The notes beneath the pieces were generated by a model. That model was not told where the DNA came from. It did not search any database and saw only the letters and a list, made by a program, of their open reading frames with translations. From the NCBI GenBank assembly GCA_017613855.1, contig JAGACY010000094.1, positions 1-8,002 of the forward strand: a DNA stretch of 8,002 nucleotides. Direction: 5' to 3'. Each line of letters starts with the position of its first letter. The stretch's first letter is position 1. Position numbers and translations under genes: made by a program. This DNA is from Pseudomonadota bacterium. Lineage in GTDB: Bacteria > Myxococcota > Bradymonadia > UBA4248. This document shows positions 5,538-8,002 of the stretch, in pieces.

Positions 5538-5567
5538 TATATATCACAGTTTTATTGTTTTGTGCAA
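5538..5567 (-). promoter_or_regulatory. Sigma-70-like promoter for the beta-barrel genes
   Basis: On the minus strand TTGCAC (5567-5562) is followed after 18 bp by TATATA (5543-5538). Transcription would start near 5531 and give a leader of about 110 nt before the ATG at 5422. It lies in the 187-bp gap between ftsY and the beta-barrel gene. No clear Rho-independent terminator for ftsY is seen in this gap, so read-through from ftsY is also possible. Confidence 0.45.
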
Positions 5568-5609
5568 CTAGCCCGGAATAAAATTCACACTTTTGATTTT
5601 TTTTAAAGG

Positions 5610-6971
5610 CTACTCCTTTAAAAACAAGGCCTCGACAAACTCTTCTGCCTCAAATTTACGCAAGTCTTCTATCATTTCACCTATCCCTATAAAGTAGATT
5701 GGCTTCTTCAGTTCCTCACAAATTCCTATCAGTACACCGCCTTTTGCCGTGCCGTCAAGCTTTGTCAGAATTATTCCATCAAAATCAATCGCTTCGCCAA
5801 AATCTCTCGCCTGAGCCAGCGCATTCTGACCATTCGTCGCATCCAGAACGAGCAATACCTGATGGGGGGCACCGGACATCGCTTTACCGGATACACGATG
5901 AATTTTTTTCAGCTCTTCGATCAAATCTTTTTTGTTGTTTAAACGGCCTGCCGTATCGGCAAGCGCTACATCAAACCCATGTTCTTTCGCATATTTGATA
6001 CCATCAAATATCGTACCTGACGGATCTGCACCCTGTTTGTTGCGATAAATCTCACAACCACAGCGCACTGCCCACTCTTCAAGCTGCTCTATCGCGGCTG
6101 CCCGGAATGTATCGCCAGCAATTAAAAGAACTTTCTTCCCCTGTGCCGTCAATTGAGATGCCATCTTGCCCAGAGTCGTCGTTTTACCTGCGCCGTTCAC
6201 ACCAATGGTTAAAATGACATGCGGCTTCTCATCACCAATCACAAATGGCTTTTCACAGGATTTCAATATGCTTTCGACTTCCTGACGAAGCAGCGCCATC
6301 GCTGCTGCACCATCGCCTTTATCCTTCAGATTTTTGGTCACTTCATCCAAAAGATGTTCGGCGGTTTTGACACCAATGTCGGCTGTAAACAATATTTCTT
6401 CGAGCTCATCGACGACTGAACTCTTCAATTCACCTTTAAAAATTTTGCCAATCTGTGCCAAAAATCCATGCGATCGTGTGTTTTCGAGCCCATCGTTCAA
6501 ACTACGCGTCGTCCCGCTTCCTTTGGACGGTGCCTCTGACTTTTTCGATACGGATTCGGTCTTTTTAGTGGACGCCTTGGACAATTCAGCGGTGTTTTTG
6601 GTCACATCTTTCGATTTATCTGATTTCTCATTTTTCTTACCCGCATCCTTCGATTTGGATGAATCCGTTTGTACAGATAAATCGTTCTTTTGTGTCGATT
6701 TGGCCTCACTCTTTTGTGCACTTTTTTCGGCTTCAGCTTTGACGCGAGCTGCTTCTGCAAGCATGCGCTCTGCCTCGGCTTTGGCTTTGACTGCCTCCGC
6801 AAGCATGCGCTCTGCTTCTGCTTTTATTTTCGCCGTTTCGTCCTGAGCATCCTTCGGGACGTCGGCCACCTTTTCATTCGAAACAATTGGGGTTTCGTTC
6901 GCTTTAGCAATGCTTATATCGGTGGCCGAATTCGATTTTTTCTCTTTTTTTTCGACGATTTTTTCACTCAC
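5610..6971 (-). CDS. ftsY: Signal recognition particle receptor FtsY
   Basis: FtsY is the membrane-associated SRP GTPase that docks ribosome-nascent chain complexes carried by Ffh/4.5S RNA at SecYEG. The 453-residue protein has a charged, Ala/Lys/Glu/Ser-rich A domain (1 to about 165) containing a 14-residue coiled-coil-like repeat (KAEAERMLAEA, residues 50-82). The N domain follows from about 167 (FLAQIGKIFKG, EEILFTADIG) and the G domain from about 250: P-loop GVNGAGKTTT (257-266), DTFRAAAIEQL (287-297), DTAGR (339-343), DATNGQNAL (377-385), TKLDGTAKGG (403-412), FIGIGE (427-432) and the closing DLRKFEAEEFVEALF. All catalytic motifs are intact. The start is GTG at 6971, sharing one base with the TAG of the upstream gene and lacking a Shine-Dalgarno sequence, so translation is probably coupled. 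It could alternatively be entered by -1 frameshift from the upstream gene. Confidence 0.97.
   Translation of the reverse strand: MSEKIVEKKEKKSNSATDISIAKANETPIVSNEKVADVPKDAQDETAKIKAEAERMLAEAVKAKAEAERMLAEAARVKAEAEKSAQKSEAKSTQKNDLSVQTDSSKSKDAGKKNEKSDKSKDVTKNTAELSKASTKKTESVSKKSEAPSKGSGTTRSLNDGLENTRSHGFLAQIGKIFKGELKSSVVDELEEILFTADIGVKTAEHLLDEVTKNLKDKGDGAAAMALLRQEVESILKSCEKPFVIGDEKPHVILTIGVNGAGKTTTLGKMASQLTAQGKKVLLIAGDTFRAAAIEQLEEWAVRCGCEIYRNKQGADPSGTIFDGIKYAKEHGFDVALADTAGRLNNKKDLIEELKKIHRVSGKAMSGAPHQVLLVLDATNGQNALAQARDFGEAIDFDGIILTKLDGTAKGGVLIGICEELKKPIYFIGIGEMIEDLRKFEAEEFVEALFLKE
6757..6815 (-). repeat. 42-bp coding repeat in the ftsY A domain
   Basis: A 17-bp block (GCAAGCATGCGCTCTGC on the + strand) recurs at 6757-6773 and 6799-6815, exactly 42 bp apart, and encodes the repeated ERMLAEA of the 14-residue periodicity. 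The flanking codons differ synonymously, so the duplication is not recent. The repeat number could vary between strains and change the length of the acidic/basic A-domain helix. Confidence 0.7.
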
Positions 6972-7783
6972 TAAGGAGTTTTTTTTTCCGATTTATCTTC
7001 CAGCCGTTTTGTCAATTCGCTGAGTGCATCAAATCCATCATCATCGTCATGCGCAAAATCAGTGAGCGGGATCAACGCAGATCCGAGTGTAGGAAATACG
7101 CTGCCATTCTCTGGTTTCGGAACATCCGTAATGTCATCAAAACTCAGATCACTGTCAATGACACCGCCAAACAATGAAGCAAAAACATCACCGGTATCGT
7201 TGTCCGCTTTGGATATGATTTCATCCACAGCATCGATATTCGCTGCACTTCCCTTATCATCACCGGATTTGGCCTTTTCCTCACTCGAAACGGCCTTCTC
7301 TGTTGCAGTTTCAGGTTTGCTTTCAGCGGATTTCTCTTCTGATGAATTATCAGCGACTACGGTATCCGACTTTTTCTCTTCTGCTTTGGCCTCGTCCTTA
7401 TTCTCATCCGAGGCATGTTCGGAAGACTCGCGTTCATGAATGGCATTGGCCGTCTGCGTAGCAGCACGTCTTTCCTTGCGCAGTTCACGACGTTCCTCTT
7501 TTGATTTGTCCTCGCTCACGGAAGCTCTTTTGGCTTCTTTAATTTCAGCGAGTGACATTTTATCCTTGTCTGTCTGATCTGCAGCAGGCAAAGCTTTTTT
7601 GTCGGTTTTATCTTCGATTGCTTTTGGCTTTTTCTTATCCGATTCGAGAGCGGATTTGTCTACGCCGCTTGGAATGAGCAAAAGAATGACAAAGATCAAC
7701 ACCATGACGCCGAAGATGATGCCAAGCGTCATCCAGTTTGGTCCGGCAGCCTGTGCCATGGTGCAAGTGATTTGGGGTAACAT
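6971..7783 (-). CDS. Membrane-anchored, highly charged protein encoded directly upstream of ftsY
   Basis: I do not recognise a named family. The 270-residue product has one transmembrane segment (about 19-38, TLGIIFGVMVLIFVILLLIP) after a short N-terminus, then a long Lys/Glu/Ala/Asp/Ser-rich, probably disordered cytoplasmic region (40-180) including KEERRELRKERRAA (95-108), and a more ordered acidic C-terminal part (180-262; DVFASLFGG, FDDITDVP, FDALSELTKRLEDK). The start at 7783 is well supported: AAGGAG (7796-7791) lies 7 nt upstream. Its stop TAG shares one base with the GTG start of ftsY. Composition resembles the FtsY A domain, and some bacterial FtsY proteins carry an N-terminal transmembrane segment, so this may be a separate membrane tether for FtsY, or the N-terminal part of FtsY joined by -1 frameshift. 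Both roles are inferred. Confidence 0.8.
   Translation of the reverse strand: MLPQITCTMAQAAGPNWMTLGIIFGVMVLIFVILLLIPSGVDKSALESDKKKPKAIEDKTDKKALPAADQTDKDKMSLAEIKEAKRASVSEDKSKEERRELRKERRAATQTANAIHERESSEHASDENKDEAKAEEKKSDTVVADNSSEEKSAESKPETATEKAVSSEEKAKSGDDKGSAANIDAVDEIISKADNDTGDVFASLFGGVIDSDLSFDDITDVPKPENGSVFPTLGSALIPLTDFAHDDDDGFDALSELTKRLEDKSEKKTP
6980..6986 (-). other. Candidate -1 slippery heptamer A_AAA_AAA at the anchor-protein/ftsY junction
   Basis: A run of nine A residues (minus strand, 6987-6979) is read as GAA AAA AAA ACT by the upstream gene, so 6986-6980 is A_AAA_AAA in the exact phase required for -1 slippage. After slippage the codons AAC TCC TTA lead into GTG and the ftsY frame with no stop. 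GGAAG (7001-6997) lies 10 nt upstream, the spacing of the stimulatory Shine-Dalgarno-like element of E. coli dnaX, although the match is weak. The same A9 run is also a classic site for sequencing error. Confidence 0.45.
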
Positions 7784-7790
7784 GATATCT

Positions 7791-7796
7791 CTCCTT
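7791..7796 (-). promoter_or_regulatory. Ribosome binding site fixing the start at 7783
   Basis: AAGGAG (minus strand, 7796-7791) lies 7 nt before the ATG at 7783-7781. This strong site contrasts with the absence of one before the ftsY GTG start, consistent with ribosomes loading here and being handed on to ftsY. Confidence 0.75.
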
Positions 7797-7813
7797 AATC
7801 AGGTCACAAAGAC

Positions 7814-7846
7814 TCGAATGGTTTACAACATCCCGCTATCGAATGG
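7814..7846. promoter_or_regulatory. Direct repeat TCGAATGG in the intergenic gap
   Basis: TCGAATGG occurs at 7814-7821 and 7839-7846 (25-bp spacing) in the 76-bp gap upstream of the membrane-anchored gene. It could be an operator, but no confident -35/-10 pair accompanies it and the upstream gene on the same strand may simply be co-transcribed. Confidence 0.2.
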
Positions 7847-7859
7847 CAAGCAATGATGG

Positions 7860-8002
7860 TTACTTCCATCCCCTCGGTTTGGGCAGTTTTTTGAGTACGA
7901 CCTTACCTGTGCGAACAGCATCGTATTCATAAACATCGCTCAAAAAAGCCACAACGCCACTGTCATCCACGCGTGCATTGACATAGACGACATCGACATC
8001 CA
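7860..8002 (-). CDS. C-terminal fragment of an unrecognised protein (5' end outside window)
   Basis: An open frame enters from the window edge on the minus strand and ends at TAA 7862-7860. The 46 visible residues read DVDVVYVNARVDDSGVVA, then FLSDVYEYDAVRTGK and VVLKKLPKPRGWK. The composition and alternating hydrophobic pattern are protein-like, and the frame is on the same strand as the two genes downstream, with a 76-bp gap before the next start. Too little is visible to name a family; the ending is a basic tail after beta-strand-like segments. Confidence 0.6.
   Translation of the reverse strand, partial: DVDVVYVNARVDDSGVVAFLSDVYEYDAVRTGKVVLKKLPKPRGWK

Noticed and set aside
6334..6846. 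170-codon open frame antisense to ftsY
   Set aside because: Its Ser/Ala/Phe-rich sequence is the mirror of the Lys/Glu/Ala-rich A domain, and ftsY on the other strand is unambiguous.

Overview
The window reads as chromosomal DNA from a Gram-negative, deltaproteobacterium-like organism, most likely in or near Myxococcota. The evidence is a sigma-54 activator with an N-terminal FHA domain instead of a receiver domain (an architecture abundant in myxobacteria), two adjacent small outer-membrane beta-barrel proteins of a type known from myxobacteria, an outer-membrane-type lipoprotein, and FtsY with a long charged N-terminal domain. Base composition is moderate rather than the high GC of cultured myxobacteria, so an uncultured lineage is plausible. 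The placement is an inference from gene content.

Layout, left to right: tRNA-Trp(CCA) with a strong terminator (3-109, +); an interrupted-palindrome repeat element (110-286); a sigma-70-like promoter (342-370) and the FHA/sigma-54 activator (452-1873, +), whose DNA-binding C-terminus (to 1932) is in another frame after an apparent one-base loss; a gene-free convergent junction filled by heptanucleotide arrays (1941-2167); a Cys-rich lipoprotein of unknown function (2170-3381, -); a 411-base gap holding a second, inverted copy of the repeat element (3401-3565), two further hairpin structures and a terminator; two outer-membrane beta-barrel genes (3793-4545 and 4640-5422, -); ftsY (5610-6971, -); a membrane-anchored charged protein (6971-7783, -) just upstream of ftsY; and the 3' end of an unrecognised gene (7860-8002, -).

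From 8002 down to 2170 every gene runs on the minus strand. The ftsY pair forms a coupled unit: the stop codon of the membrane-anchored gene shares one base with the GTG start of ftsY, and a canonical A_AAA_AAA slippery heptamer lies just before that stop with the -1 frame open into ftsY. Either a fraction of FtsY is made as a fusion with an N-terminal membrane anchor, or the two are one gene split by a homopolymer error. The activator also shows an apparent one-base loss, so sequencing or assembly error must be considered for both.

The most unusual non-coding content is the repeats. Two unrelated repeat families are both built from 7-nt units in inverted arrangement, and one has roughly 25-nt terminal inverted repeats like a non-autonomous mobile element. 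I see no CRISPR array, transposase, integrase or defence system.
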